This document shows, piece by piece, positions 21,401 to 34,900 of a DNA stretch of 64,000 nt (positions are counted from its first letter, which is position 1; each line of letters starts with the position of its first letter). Origin of the DNA: Zygnema circumcarinatum (Eukaryota; Streptophyta; Zygnematophyceae; Zygnematales; Zygnemataceae); NCBI GenBank assembly GCA_037447605.1, contig CM074818.1, positions 1,475,977 to 1,539,976 of the forward strand, given 5' to 3'. Below the pieces are notes generated by a model. That model was not told where the DNA came from. It saw only the letters and a program-made list of their open reading frames with translations, and did no database searches. The translations under genes were made by a program, and so were the position numbers.

Positions 21401-24400
21401 CATCACGAGTGTGTTAGTGAAGAATCCTCGAACCATTTGTTAAAGACTTTTGTAGCAATTTGCTTGTCAATGTTTTCCTGATTAATTATAGACACCGAAG
21501 GTGTTTGGGCCAATGCGGGTTCAATGCAGCCTCTCGTACCGGCTGTGGCAGCAGCTGACGGGAGGTGGCTGGTGAGCGAACCCCTCACAGCTGTGCTGAA
21601 GCCGGGGGGCCACGGAGCAATCTGGAAGCTTGCTTGTGATGAAGGGGTCTTTCGATGGTTTCGAAAGAAAGGTCGAAAAGCGGCGATGGTGCGGCAGATC
21701 AGGTGCAAAATAAGCCAAGTATCATACTACTTTGCATTACATGGGCTTTTTGAGAGTGTAGACGTGAGAATGGGGCAAAATGTCAGTTCCATTATGCATG
21801 TGGATAAGCATTCGACGGAATGTGGATCACGTGAAGAATTCAGCACAGCATTCTCGGCATACTCATCAAAGAGTCTTTAAGTTGAGTATTATTGAGACAG
21901 GTGGAGTGGGAGCTGTGTGTTCGGGGAACAGCAATCCCATGGCAGGCACTGACGTAACTATGCTGGCTCTCTCTGGTGTGGGCCTCCGAGGAAACAAGGT
22001 ATTATTTATTTCTCTCTTGTCCGATGGTCATTTCCTCACTCTTAAACAACGGTCTGTATGGCTCGCGTGTGGCTGTTTGCCAGCGACTTAGATCTCTTGG
22101 TTAAAGAACCTGACTTACCACCATCGCGGGGTGCAGAAATTCGGGTTTGCTTCCTGTGACCGGAATGTGGGCACGGCAGAAGGAGTCAATGTACTTAGTG
22201 AGACGCAAAGGCCGGATGGAAGCTGGGAATACGGTGTGACCTGTGTGGAATACACAGAGTTTGGAAAATTGGGGATTGCAGATGTCACAGTCGCGCCTGG
22301 CAGGTACAGTAGCACTCCCTTTTTATGCTCAATGCACTGATAAGTGTCCTGCCACGGTTCGATTAGGGCTTGCTGGATATGAATGATTGTGATCCCCTCT
22401 CCTTCTTACGAGATCCATACTTTAGCGAATGGCCTAACGCTGAGATTATGGGCTCTGGGGAGAGGTGATCGAACAGCCTGCAATCGCAGTTCCCTGCCAA
22501 CACAAATGTGCTCTATGTAGACTTGGCAGCCGTGGAGCATGCAGCGTCCACAAGTTCGCAGGCGGCGCTGCCCGGCCTTATTATGAACCTGAAGAAGCCT
22601 GTCAATTTCATGGATTATCTTGGTCGAACTCACAGGTCTGAATTTGATGTTTTCTTTACTGCTTGTTCGATGTGTTTGATATACATGTACATGTTTCCTG
22701 GTCCTGACTCACGGAGACAATTACTTCATGATGATTTGAAGGCTGCATCCTGTGCAAAAGATCACATTCACAAGCTCACAAAGACAAACGGTGTGGGGTG
22801 GAGAAACAGTGTGAAGGCTGGTAGGCTGGAGTGCACAATGCAGAATGTTGCAGACTCGCTCACTGATACCTTCTCGGAGCAACTTCCAGTCAGCGAGCAT
22901 GGTAGGCCTACACTCATCACCTTCTGGGAGCCGGCGTGATAATGATCAGTGAAGAAGTCTTCATTTAGAGTAAAGAATGATGCAATCTGGGTCTGAGACT
23001 TGCTGCATTTATGATGCAGGGGACCTTTCAACCTTTCTGTTGTATAACGATAGACGGAAAGTGACCTCTTCGGCAAAGAGGCGCAGAAAGCCGGACGAAA
23101 TCTCTATCCATCAGGTTTGCAAAATTCTTGCCCAGAAATAATTGCAGCAGTATTATCTTGCTGAAGGTTCTATGTTCATCCTGATCTTGCTAAAGTGTCA
23201 ATGGTCAGTCTGAGGTAAAAGTTGTCCTGACTAACCCTAATTGACTTTCTGTTGCCTCTTTTTCTTGTATTGGAGCATGCAGACGCCCGACGGCTCTTTC
23301 CTTGATCTTAATCGCAATGCAGCGGAGCTTTTCACCTCTTGCGGAGTCACCTTGCCAGTTGTAAGTGCTCTTGCTTGATGGCATCTTCCAAGAGTTTGAA
23401 GCAGTTTTGAACCCTCAGCAGATACCTGGCTATAGTTTTTAACTATGAACCAAAGCACATCGCTAATTCTAATTCTGTAATGGCGCATTTTTTGGACAGA
23501 TGGAGAGTAATCAATGCTACCTTCATGATCCACCTCCGTTTATTGTTCTTTTCCACCCAGCACTGGGGCCTCTTTGGGATGTCATACGGCAAAAGGTGAG
23601 CTATTTTTCTGAACGCACTGCCGCATCGTCAATTCACTACCGAAATTAGATATTTCATATTCCAGTTTTTCATGCTGAGTGAAGGAGGAAGGTATTTGGG
23701 GTATTCCAGCAGTTCTGTCCTGATTACTGTTCATATGTTGCTCGAGGGGGATCACACTATCTCCAGCTGTCACATGATGTAGGAGAATCTGACAGTAGTC
23801 TATGGTAAGGAAGTTTTCAGTTCAGGGGGTCTTACAGTGTTATCGTTGTGCAGGTGGTGGGGGGCTCGATAGCTCCCGGCTCGGAGGTGCAGCTCGAGGT
23901 GGCAGAGCTGCTGTGGCGGGACGTGCACGTAAGGACTCCCGATTCAAATTGACAATCATGCATGCGTGCATTTGTAGTTCAAGCGGTCGATTTCGAAGTT
24001 CCAACCGTATCTTGCATGCATGTCCGTATCCATCATGTCCCTAAGGTTTAAGTCCTGTGATGTGAGCATTCGCAGCTAATGTGATGACAAAACATAGTAT
24101 AGAATCCCGAAACTGCATTGCTTCTCCATGCATCTGAACACCTATCTGCAGCGTTGATGCACTCTGCCCCCAAGCACGTATGCATAAGTCCAGTGATAGC
24201 CAGGACGGAGAGATATTGGTGATTAAAAGAGCATGTTTGCGGGCGGCAGGTGGACGGCAGCCTGTTGGTGCATGCCCAGAACGTGTTTGGGGATATGGAG
24301 GAAACAGATGAAGGGGAACAGTTGCTTCGATATGGACAAAGGTATTGTCCTTGTCTCCTCCTGTTTGATGGGTGTATAACTACTTCCATGATGGAGCTTT

Positions 24401-25690
24401 TAGATCCACGAGGTGCCTGGAAGGTCATGGACAAGATCTGCTTGTGCATGATGATGATCGCCCAGTTGAGGAACATCCTCCACATTTTGTACTGCAAGCT
24501 TTAGGGTTATTCAGATCTTGACCGTTCCTCACCCTATAAAGAAAAAATGCTCTCGCTTTCTTCTCAGCGTTTTTTTCTTAGACTCCACTGCAGACAACTG
24601 ACGACCATTCACCATGCTGAGAAAGTGCTTCTAAACATAGCCCTGAAGCTGACCTGTTGGAGCCAATGAATGACTGCCAGCTGCCCCTCTGACTGTGGAT
24701 GAACCTTGTTGCCTTTGACAGATGTGGACGCTGCCGGTTAGAGCGGGTGACGGTTCGCAACCAAGGAGTGGATTGGGAATCCAAGGGAAACGTGTTGTGG
24801 CAGCATAAAGTTCATCGACGGGAAGTTGTTCAAATTGTTCTGCACGGAGATGCAGAATTCGATGCGCGAGATGTGACTTTAGAGGTATGGTTTACTCTTC
24901 TCTGCATAGCTGCAGTTGCTTGAGTGGGTTTCCTTGAAAGTCATGGATTGCTATCCTCTAATGGAACTTTGTTCTGTTATTGTTTCACATGAATCACGGT
25001 CCCGTAGGCAGACAAACGTATTGTAAACATTGAAAAACTCTATACAGCCAAGCTGGCAACTTGACTGAGTGGCAATAGGGAATCATGCCAGCAATTCCGA
25101 TCATACAGAAATTAGTGTTTGTAACTACGTCAGGAGAGCCAGCCTGAAGTTTTTGATTAGTGACAGTTCCATGTCGACTTTTGTTGCCCTGTTGGCATTC
25201 CTTTTTGAGGTGCTTCCCCACAAGCAGTTGTAGTTCCTTCCCATCTGTCGTAACAAGCGAACCTCGGTTCAAGAAGGCTGATGTCCCTCTGTCTGGGTTC
25301 AGGGATCGCATGTATTTGAAATCCCAGCAGGCCACCGATTGCGACTTATCAGTGGAACCACAGGTTCGTTATAGCCTCCGCTGTCATCCCATCCCGTGTC
25401 AGAGTTCGCTTGCGTAAGCAGGGTGATAGTAAAAGGGCAGTCTTTGTAAAGTTTGTACTGTACTGATAGCAGTGTTTGCTTTGCGCTGCAGAAGGTACAG
25501 AAAGCATAATTTAGGTTGGGTTGTTTTTCCTAACATGTTATTGAGAGGGAGGGCGACAGGCTTCCAAAGGGTCCTTGAACCTCTTCAACACGATAAGGAC
25601 TCCATCTCTCGTTCATCATGGGAGTGGCATTACCATGTTTTGGAGGAAAGCTCAGTGAAGCTTGATCTAAAGGAGGAGACGTGCAGCTGA
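18452..25690 (+). CDS. UGP3: Plastid UDP-glucose pyrophosphorylase UGP3
   Basis: UGP3 makes UDP-glucose from UTP and glucose-1-phosphate in plastids, the first step towards the head group of the sulfolipid SQDG. Seventeen exons join in frame to 3153 nt (1050 residues; Arabidopsis UGP3 about 883). Exon 1 (18452-19671) alone encodes 406 residues: a Ser/Arg-rich start compatible with a transit peptide, a Ser run from an AGC repeat, and a duplicated block. The catalytic part has the nucleotide-binding loop YPLGGAGDRLGL (exon 20398-20547), PGGHGAIWKL, GTDVTMLALSGVGLRGNKKF, CVEYTEFGKL, FPANTNVLYVDL and LECTMQNVAD. A left-handed-helix-like C-terminal region ends LDLKEETCS. Other exons: 20024-20195, 20908-21069, 21530-21702, 21932-21998, 22137-22303, 22477-22635, 22810-22901, 23020-23114, 23283-23360, 23500-23595, 23854-23928, 24250-24341, 24722-24884, 25303-25363, 25560-25690. 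It is divergent from UBP12. The main doubt is the exact N-terminus. Confidence 0.92.
19340..19525 (+). repeat. Internal duplication in UGP3 N-terminal region
   Basis: Within exon 1, residues about 297-322 (GLESPGLFPTQVMELMDWEG plus RY) and 333-358 (GWDTPGLFPAGVIQLMDFEG plus RY) align without gaps. About 14 of 23 positions are identical, including PGLFP, LMD and EGRY. The DNA copies have diverged, so the duplication is old and kept at protein level. Confidence 0.8.
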
Positions 25691-26889
25691 AGGCTCTGAT
25701 GTACGGATTCTGTAAAACAAGAGCTTAGCGTTTTTCACCATCTGCTCGCTGTTTTATTGCTTAACTGGGACGGAGAGGTCTGAAAGAGAGGTAGGTGCTT
25801 GTATCATCTCTCCGATGATGTCCATCTTAGTTTCAGTCACACATTCATTTGGGGTAACCCCCACACTTTGACTTGGGATTTTAGACTCAGGCCAGTGTAC
25901 GTAGGGACCTCCCATGCGCCCCCTTGCAGCCATTTAATGCCCCCTGTGCTAGGGCGGCTCGTTTAGCCTTGACTCTGCCATACTATCGCACATGCTCCCC
26001 TTATTTTGGAATGTAAATGATTCTCAATTTGAGGAAGGAATTGACACACTTTACCAGTACTTCGTGTTCGGTCACGACATAACGATAGACGTTGGATCTG
26101 CACTCGTGCACACCCTCTGAACCAGGCGATGCATGCACAGTGTGCTACTTGAGCATCGCATGCATGCATCCCTTTCCGATATGAACCAAGCACGTTCTCT
26201 GTATCATGGAGTCCCAAAGTAGTTCGTTTCCAGCGCTCTCGCTCCATGAAAAAGTGATAAGCATTTCACAAAAGGATCAAGTGAAGGTGCGTCTCCATGG
26301 TCTAACTTCATGCAACTTCATCCAGCTTTGCAAAAAAATAAAACACGAACGCTTCTGCTGTAACTCTTTGTGAAAAGTGACGAGCATTGGCAAACAAACA
26401 AAACGAAGGGTGCATAAGGCAAGTCTAAACAATTGTGCGCTTTTGAAAGTCCCTTGCCAAACTACCTCCCTCGACTGCGACACAAACAACTGTGGACGCT
26501 GTATCCATGACATGGCATGGCATGGCATATGAAGCTATTCAGTTAAAAAATCTCACATTTTGAAGAAGGAAGGTAAATCTTAAAACATGCTACATAAATA
26601 TGCAAATTTGATGGAAGTTTTCTAGTATCCATGGAGTGTTTTGCCGTCTCCGGCCTTTCCTGCACGGACCTTCGCCGCCTAAGTACAAAGGCCCCTCAAT
26701 AGAGTCAGGACATCGAACCGTGAAGACATAAACTACGGGGAAGAGATGTGGCATTTATCTTACGATGGCGAGGCCATCAAATGTACATGGACAAGATCAG
26801 GATGGGAAACCACGAGGAACTGTCGGAAAGGACCTAAGGACAAAAGAAACAAGCGAGGAGCGGAAAGCTACGCCTAGACAGAACAACGT
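25691..26889. other. UGP3 3' flank, no gene seen
   Basis: This stretch contains the likely UGP3 3' untranslated region and then mixed sequence. Short open frames on both strands have no recognisable content. No RNA gene or clear repeat was noticed. Confidence 0.4.
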
Positions 26890-28400
26890 TTAAAGCCCTC
26901 CTTCGAAGCAGCTGCGAAGGTCGCCGATCGATGTGCGCCACATCACATCGCGCGGAGGGAGGGAGGGAGGTAGGGAGGGAGCGACGGAAGGCCATCGCCA
27001 CGACCACCAACAAGTGCGGCTTGACGCCGAAGGAGCGGAGAAGCGAGAAGAAGGGCAGCGCTGAAGGGCGACGGAAATGCGCTGTCGATAAAAAGCAGCG
27101 AGGATCGGCGGAGAAGGAGAGGAGGGCTTTTTTCCGGGGCCGTGCGCGCATCTCGACGGAGCGATGGGCGCACGCACGCGCTGGCGGAGGAAGGACGGCA
27201 TCCAAACACGCGTCGAGGCGACCACAAATCGCAACAGCCATAGGAACAATCTCGTCGCCCGCGTCACGTCACGGCGGGCACATGCGCGCTCCTTGCGAAG
27301 GGCCGCCTCGCCCTCATGCTGCGCTGCACGCGATGGGGCGGAGCGGCCACAAACCCAACATCCCCGAACACGCGCCGAGCAGCCCCGGCCATGAGGCAAA
27401 CATGTCTCGGCGCGAACAATCAACTCGGGCGAGGGGGCACAATGTACAATGTGGCTTGGCTCGCGGCGCACACGGAAGTCGGCCTCTTTCGCCATTGCAG
27501 CAATCGCCTCGCGCACAACATTGTGAGGCAAAGTGCGTTCGCCGCCGCGCGCATCGACAAAGATGGACGCCCTCCTGCACATCGATCAAATCCCCACAAA
27601 CACAACAAGGAAAAGCCTACAAGGGGGGGGGGGGGGTTGGGGGAGCCCGAGACAAAGTCGCGCTCCAGGCTGAAACCGGCGCTCCGGGCTGGCCCGGGGT
27701 CAAACGAAGAGTGGAAAATATCGGGATAGCAGCCAACCAAGCCCAACCAAGCTCCAGGACCAGCACAAGAACGGAGCTTAGCACGCGCAACATCGGAAGG
27801 TGCGCAAAAAACTCAGTAACAACAACCTCGTCAGTCAAAGCAAAAAAAAAAACAAAACTAAGTTGATTTTGGTATGCAATAATAGAGTTGACGATTTAAA
27901 ATTCTCTGCCAAATAATAAATTAAACCCAATGTTGAATCGATTTCAGGATTATATTATTTTATCCCCGTTTTATTTGAGCTGGACACGCGAGGCAGACTC
28001 AACGGCAAGGGCAGCAAATGAGGCCGCACGAGCCTGGGCACTAGTAGGAAGCAAACTATCGGCATCACGCAACGCAACCTACCATCATCAACACGAGCAA
28101 CAACAGGCTGAAGCAACGGACGATCTGCCACAAGAAAACGCGAAGCCAAAATAGGAGCAACAAGAGCCCAACTAGCAGGCGGGGTGAGTCCCAAACCGCC
28201 CGCTCGCGTACGTGTAAACGAGCCCTTTGGTCGATCGAAGATACCAGGACCCAAAAGGCGATGATGTACAGAAAACAAACGCTCATCAAAAAATCGCAAT
28301 GACCCAAGAAAGCAAGGGTCCTAAACCAAGTCACTGTTTCTTTCAGAAAAAAATTGGAAGGTACCTTGACCTTCAATAATATGGCAAATTTTGTCCCGAG
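26890..28400 (-). mobile_element. Decayed non-LTR retroelement (reverse-transcriptase C-terminal half)
   Basis: Read on the minus strand, several blocks typical of the C-terminal half of LINE-like reverse transcriptases occur in the expected order but in different frames: TRTRAGGLGL (28186-28215), SAQARAASFAALAVESASRV (about 27974-28060), WLAAIPIFSTLRLTPGQ (27689-27739), a zinc-knuckle-like CVCGDLID (about 27585-27610) and HNVVREAIAAMAKEADFRV (27448-27525). Frameshifts and stops between the blocks show it is not functional. The GC-rich open frames on either strand here, including a Lys/Arg-rich one on the plus strand at 26931-27866, are explained by this element. Family assignment rests on remembered motif order, and both ends are approximate. 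Confidence 0.55.
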
Positions 28401-28965
28401 CACTTTATTTCTTCCCTAAAGGTGCAAGTAACAAGGCGCAGAAGGAGGCTCTGCGTACCGCTTATTTATCGTCACTAGTACACTAGTACTCACTCGGCTC
28501 TGCCACGTCTCCCCTTCCACAGGATCTGGGCTCTTACCGCACTAAAGCCTGAGCCATAAGCCGCTACTGAGCTGCATCTACCCAAACCCAGAACGCAATT
28601 TCCCTAATCTGATAACTCTCTAAAAAAAGGAAGAAAAAACTAGTTCAATCCGTCAAACCTCTGCCTGGGTGCTCGAAGGTGAACAAAAACCTTCAAAGGA
28701 AAAAAAGAATAAACCCAATCTCGGACCTCCCTTGCTTAAACTATTCAATGGTGTCTCCAGTTTGTATAGTCCATTCTATGTCGCTCTCCCTCCTTTGGAT
28801 CGATCTCTCTCGCCCCCTTCTTTCGCTTTCTTCATTCTGTCGCGCTCTCTCTCCCTTCTGTCGCTTTTTCTTCTCCCTCCTGTTGCTCTCTCACTCTCAC
28901 TCCCTTCTGTTGCTCTCTATATCTCCCTTCAATCGCTTTCTCTCCCCCCTTTCTGTCGCTCTCCC
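28401..28965. other. Intergenic, CT-rich repeats next to importin-5 3' end
   Basis: From about 28790 to 28960 the plus strand shows imperfect units of CTCTCCCTTCTGTCGCTTT with a period near 20-24 bp. They run up to the stop codon of importin-5 and therefore probably lie within its 3' untranslated region. Nothing coding is seen in 28401-28790. Confidence 0.5.
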
Positions 28966-31900
28966 TCAGCTTGCAGCTGCTGCTGAGCGCCCTCCCACAG
29001 AAAGAATGGTTTCAAGGGACGACTGCTGCTGAGGCTGTAGGGCGTTCCATGTGGCCGTTAGAACTGCTGGCGGCGACGACTGCTGGAACTGCCTCAACAC
29101 AGAAACCATCCGAGCGGTGGTTTCTTCCGTTGCCAAATCCGAGCCTCCCGAGAGCACCTGCAGGCCCTCTTATGGCTTTCAGTTCTCCCACACTCAAATG
29201 CTGTTACAAGTACCTACCACTAAGTCTATATTTTCGCTAACTTGCCCAGGAATTCGGTGAACGTGCGTTGACTCACTCAAGAATGCGGCGGCATTAACCG
29301 ACTTCAATCATTTCAGACTCATATGAAGGGATGGTTGAGCTGGCAGATAATCCCTTTCTACACATAACTCTTGTCTGAACAAACCAAACTGGTAAACATG
29401 GCATGCAAATGCACATGCATCAAAAAGGAAGTTCAGGCTCGCCACTCACATCAACAAACACAGAGACCACTTTGGGAAGGTTTTCTAAGTTGCTGCCAAG
29501 GAGCCTCTGATCGGACCTGTACAAAACCACACACTGCTCAAAGTCAGCACTGACAAGGAGTGGAAGGAAAAGGAGTGCGTGAAAGAAAGAAAAGGAGCGA
29601 GACCGGAAAGACACACGGACGGACGGAAAGCGAGAGACAGAGAGACAGTGAGAGAGGCTGATTCTGAAGTTCTGACCTTTCCACCATTCCACAGAGCTGC
29701 TGGTGCACGAGCTTGGCCTCCACCAGGTCCCCTCTCACAGGCAGGTAGCCCAGCCATGCCGGCAGCACCTGGGCCACGTCAAAGTGGTCTGACTGAAATT
29801 CGCACATTTTCCCAATGGCCGAAATCGCATTGTCCGTTGCCATCACGTTCTCCGCGGAGCGGCACGACGACGACTGCGTCACCAAACTGCAGAGGCGTTG
29901 GAGAGCCTCTGTCACCCCACACAGCAATGCATGCATGCATTCACGAGTGTTAGACCAGATACTGAAACGGTGAAAGTTTTGAAAGTAGTTATCCTGAAAG
30001 GGAAAGGGAATTGATTTAACTAAGAATATCTCACACTTAGGTATTGAATCGTATGAAACATGGTGAAAAAGAACACCATGCATGCACAGTTGGACTGTGA
30101 TGCGTTAAAAAGAAAGTAAGCTGTTCAATCACTGTGGTCAGTAATCCCTAACGCTCACCCCGTGGCACAAACTATAAGCTCGCACAGTCATCCATATCCA
30201 GAAATGGCCAAAGCAACAATCATTAGTCAGCACTACGATTTGGATAGTGGTTTGTTTGTCTGACTTTTTCGAAAACACTAGACTAAAATTACTATAACAA
30301 TGAATGAGGAAGCCAACACACGCACACTCACAATGACAGTGCGATAAGGTTCAAGTCAAACCTCACAACATCACTTCCACAGCTTTTCAGATCAGTTTCC
30401 ACTGAAGGCTCAGTGAATGATGCATAAGAGTGCGTTCCTGTAGAGCTTCCAGAACCTAGAAACTCATTCAAACATTCACAGAGTGATAAAGAAACTCACC
30501 GCCTACAACGGGCCTGAATGTTTCTCCTCCGAACTGGGCACACACTCCAATGCCATACACAGCTGCCTGCATGGCACATGCGTGGATGAACTCAAACTTA
30601 ACTTCAAATACATACTTACCTACAATAGTCATTCCATTACTATGTCCTCTTCATGAGCTCCCCCTTCTGGCTTTAAGCAGCAGCACATAGAGCACTACAG
30701 ACCAAACATTTGTGATGTGGGTGGCCCAAACGCACAAAGCGACTAGGGAATCACGAATCCAAATTACCCTAAACGCGCTGAAATCTAAGTAAACAGGTGA
30801 TGAAGTAGAGGCGTAAAAGTGGGGAGGATAGAGCACCTGTCGCACATCAGGATGCTCGTCCGAGCAAGCTTCAAGAATAGAAGGCAGAAATGGTTTGTAG
30901 TATCTGCCGTCAGAAAACGAGCCAGAAATGATTCCAAAAGTCAATAAAAGCTGGGAGAGTGCGATTGCAGAGACCATTAATGAAGATCAAGAATAGTCGA
31001 AAGAACAGAAACGGGTCAAAAGAAAACAACAATGCAAGGAAGAATTGTAAGGTTTCCGGGTTCATGTGTCATGTAAGAAAGTGGAATTACATGCTGGGAG
31101 AGAGTTCCCTGGGGAGAGAATTAAATAAGCAACATTGAGAGAAATATGTGAGTGAGCGGAGGACGAGCGAGAAGGGGAAAGTGGCATCTCAGCCTCAAAA
31201 ATCAGCACCTTTTTATATTAAGTTTGGTCACCCCCCAGCCTTCCCATCATCGAACCTCAAATGAAAAAGAGGACAACTTACTTCAAGGCTGAGTTGCCAA
31301 AATGTTCCGCCACGTCGTCGAAAATGCAGATAGCCACTCTCCGCTCGCCAGGTGTCGCATCCTTTTGCTGGATGCATTCACCGAATCCAAAAGACTGAAT
31401 CCTTAGTTCTGTCAAAAGTCGAAGTATTCTACATCTAATGAGACGTGCTGCCAGCCTATTTTAGAACCCATTTTTTGGCTTAAAAATGCCTAGCATGACA
31501 GACAACCTAACCCACACACCTCCAGAAAGGCTCTCTTTCTTACCAGGAGGGGATGAAGGAGACTGGCGAAGTCGTCAAAGAAGGGCACGAATTGTTCCTT
31601 GAAAATTTTTATCAAGCTGCCTAGAACCTCGCCCACCTGCAAAACCAGGCGAAAACGGTATAGAAACACAAAAATTCGCAATTTTCATAGGATACCAACA
31701 GCAGCTGTTAACGAACACTTGTCCATGGAAGCCTACAAGCTCTAAAACCCACCTGCTCGAACACAGCATCTTCCTGCTCGTTCTCTTCCTCCAATAGCTC
31801 CTTTTCCTCTTCATCGAAGTCCTCTGTATGCCGCCTCTTTCCTCTCTCTACCCGCCGTGACCGGCTTGCCTCCATCACCAGCTTCAACTGATCCATGATG

Positions 31901-34900
31901 GCCTGCACTTGCTCTTGCGATAACAAAGAGCCTGCAATCTGAAAAGCAGAAAAACAACAAAAAACAAGTGAATATGACCGGCACACCTACAGCATCAGCA
32001 CACAAATCCAAAATCAATCATATGCTACGGACTAATGGACCAGGGAACAGGCTTAGTTAATAATCTTTACTTCTCGGACTACTTCAGCCAGATTGGTTCG
32101 TTGAAATGCTAACGACTCTATTAAGTAGGGACATGCGAGCAGTGGAGAGACAAAACTGTGAAGAAGGATGAGGCGATAAAAACAACTAATTGGATAGCGT
32201 CTGGAAACAACAAGGAGGGTACTGTAAAGGAAGGGTTCAAGGAAGATGCACGAATAACCATTGAGTTGAGCTCAAGAAATGAGTCGGGACAAGATGCAGA
32301 CCTGAATGCACTCGTTCAGAGCCTCCAGCATCTCAACGCATATCTCCACATCTGGTTCCTGTCCATCACAATTTTCTCAAATGCATCAGCATTGCCTTGC
32401 ATGCCTACAGACGGCTTACTGCCTGGGAGAAGATGCTATCCACACAAAGCTCGATCCCACAGCACTTTGGCTCAAAAAGCATAACACAGAGAATGCGGCG
32501 CATAGAATATTGTCACGGGACAGAGGTCAGATACAACATGATCGTAACGGTAGCTCAAGAAGATTTCAGAGAAAGCCGAAAGTGCATAGTGCACGCACTC
32601 TCAAGCATTTCGTAGACACGCGCATTGTAACATATTCCAGAAATGGCCCGAGAATAGAAACTTTTCAGCTTTACATTGTTAATAACGAACATAAAAACAT
32701 GATAATCATGATCCGTAGCGCCGGCTGCCATTTATGCTTTTGGCGTGTCGCCAGAGAAGTTCTGACCACACGCCAATCAATCCCTGTGATCGGCTGAAGG
32801 GACATCTCATTCGCATCGCTCATGGACTCTAGTGTAGCTTTCAGTACTTCATTGAAAAACGGATTGTACTTAAACACTTGTGAACAGTTTTAACATTCGT
32901 CATGTTCCTACCTCTCTTCTAAGTAAGGGGTGTGCTCATGGTTTGAAATGAAAAAGTTCAGCTTGCAGAGCACGGAAGATGTTCTGACCTTGTGCATAAC
33001 CTCAACAAGAGGAGGTACTAGAAAATCCAACAGCTGCTTCACAAAATTTTGGTCACGCTTTGGCTCCAACCCTTTCTCCATTGCTAATTTTCCAGCCCTC
33101 AGGAGCTGGGGTATAGCTGTTAGTTCCACCCCTCCCACAACCCAGCTTATCAGATAATTCCCGAGAAGTACTGGAAAATTCAGTTTTCCAATGCCACATA
33201 AGGAGGCCTTAAAAAGAAGGGAAACAAAATGGCTGAGATAAAAGGCCTGACCTGTAATGGCAGCCTTCCGAACATCCTCGTGGAAATAGAACTTCAGAAG
33301 AGGCACCATGAGGTTTGCGACCTATTATGGGCATGCCAAACCAGGAACCCAAATAAAGCTCGTCAAACTATCGTAAAGAACTCTCAGCAAAATTTGTAGA
33401 CCTCATGCAATAAAAAGCATTTCCAATGAGGCATTGGATAGTTTGTCTGATGTAGTCGAAGTACTCACCTCATCGATCCAGGGGTTGAAACCCTCCTTAA
33501 GCTCATCCACATAACAGCATAGCATGCTGCAAGCTGTTGCCTTTTCCTCCAACACGCTCGTACGTATCCCGATCTTCTTATCACCGATGGTAAGTGTCTC
33601 GACACTGCATTGTCAACCACCCCTCAATATCAGTAAGTCTGTTATGGTAAAGAGTGACTTGCATGGGTACAAGTGAAGACATCATAGTGACCTTGACTAA
33701 GACTTTGCTTCAACGCACTATATTCGAACCATCATTTCTTTCTTCACCGTGACTCTCACCAAGGCACAGCCAATAAAGTCAATTTAACTGCCTTGCCCTA
33801 CACTCACTGGGCCCGATTAGCAACAACTTCAACTCCTTCATCTAGGTGCTACTCGAGCATACGCACCTATCGTCATCTTCATCGTCCTCATCATCCGAAT
33901 CCGCATCTGTAATGGTGACATCAGGCTTGAGACTAGCGGAGCGCATCAAAGGTGGCATGACTATATGCATGAATGGAAGGAACTCCAGCCCCAAACACTT
34001 GCAAAGGCGTGCCCATGCTTGTAAGCGATAACTGGTGGTAGGGTCATCCTCCTCAGACTCGCTACCTTGCAGCTGCATCAGAACATCCATGACCTGGCCA
34101 ACCCCGCAACAGTTTCGTGTAGTTGCTATTGTTAAAAATACATAATGAGCAGCCACTTAGAATAACTAGAAAGAAAGGTAGTCTATCTAAAGCTGCTCAC
34201 TGATTCCCCAATTTCAACTTGGAAATCCATTCGGTGACAGAAGCCTTGATAGACCAGCTTGGATTTACATCTGCTCGTCATTACACCTCTGAATAAAGCA
34301 TGAGAGTCATTTTTATGTCTGTTCTACAAGATGCTAATAAACTTTTTCGTCAAAGTACGAGTGATAAGAAGTCCCAATGCCCCAAAAAGTCCCAATGCCG
34401 TCCACAGCCTCAAGATCACTAAATGCCGCATACTAAATATCCCTTTTTGCACACGCCACTGTAGGCTAAACCTTTTGCAGTTGAAGTCCTACGGAACTAA
34501 GTAACTGGCGATCTCAACATGGATCCAAAACTCGCCTTCCGCATGTTCTCACTTGATCCCTGCTTGACCCGTCCCTTGACATTCCAATGTACTTCTGCCT
34601 CTAAAAGTAGTTTGAGGTAAATACTTTTGACTGCCAACCCATGCAAACGTTGATTGGCTAATGATAGGCACCTCACCTGCCTAGCATCTGCTCGGAACTT
34701 CTCCTTCCCCACTGCCATGCCCACCAGACTGATGCACTCCAACGACTTCGAGCGCAGCATGCGCTGCTCCTTATCCACACACTTTGTAAGAATTATCTTC
34801 AAATATGGCATCACGGTGTCGTAATATTTTTGAAATTGCTCCTGATTTCCAATAACCACCATCAGACGACTGCCAGAAGCATCAAATGGAGGTTCTAAGT

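Noticed and set aside
26931-27866. 311-residue Lys/Arg-rich open frame on the plus strand
   Set aside because: Low-complexity, no recognisable domain, and antisense to motif blocks of a decayed reverse transcriptase; best explained by GC-rich transposon DNA.
32671-32877. Possible extra exon of importin-5
   Set aside because: Exons 32989-33116 and 32302-32358 join directly in phase and match the family without residues from this stretch.
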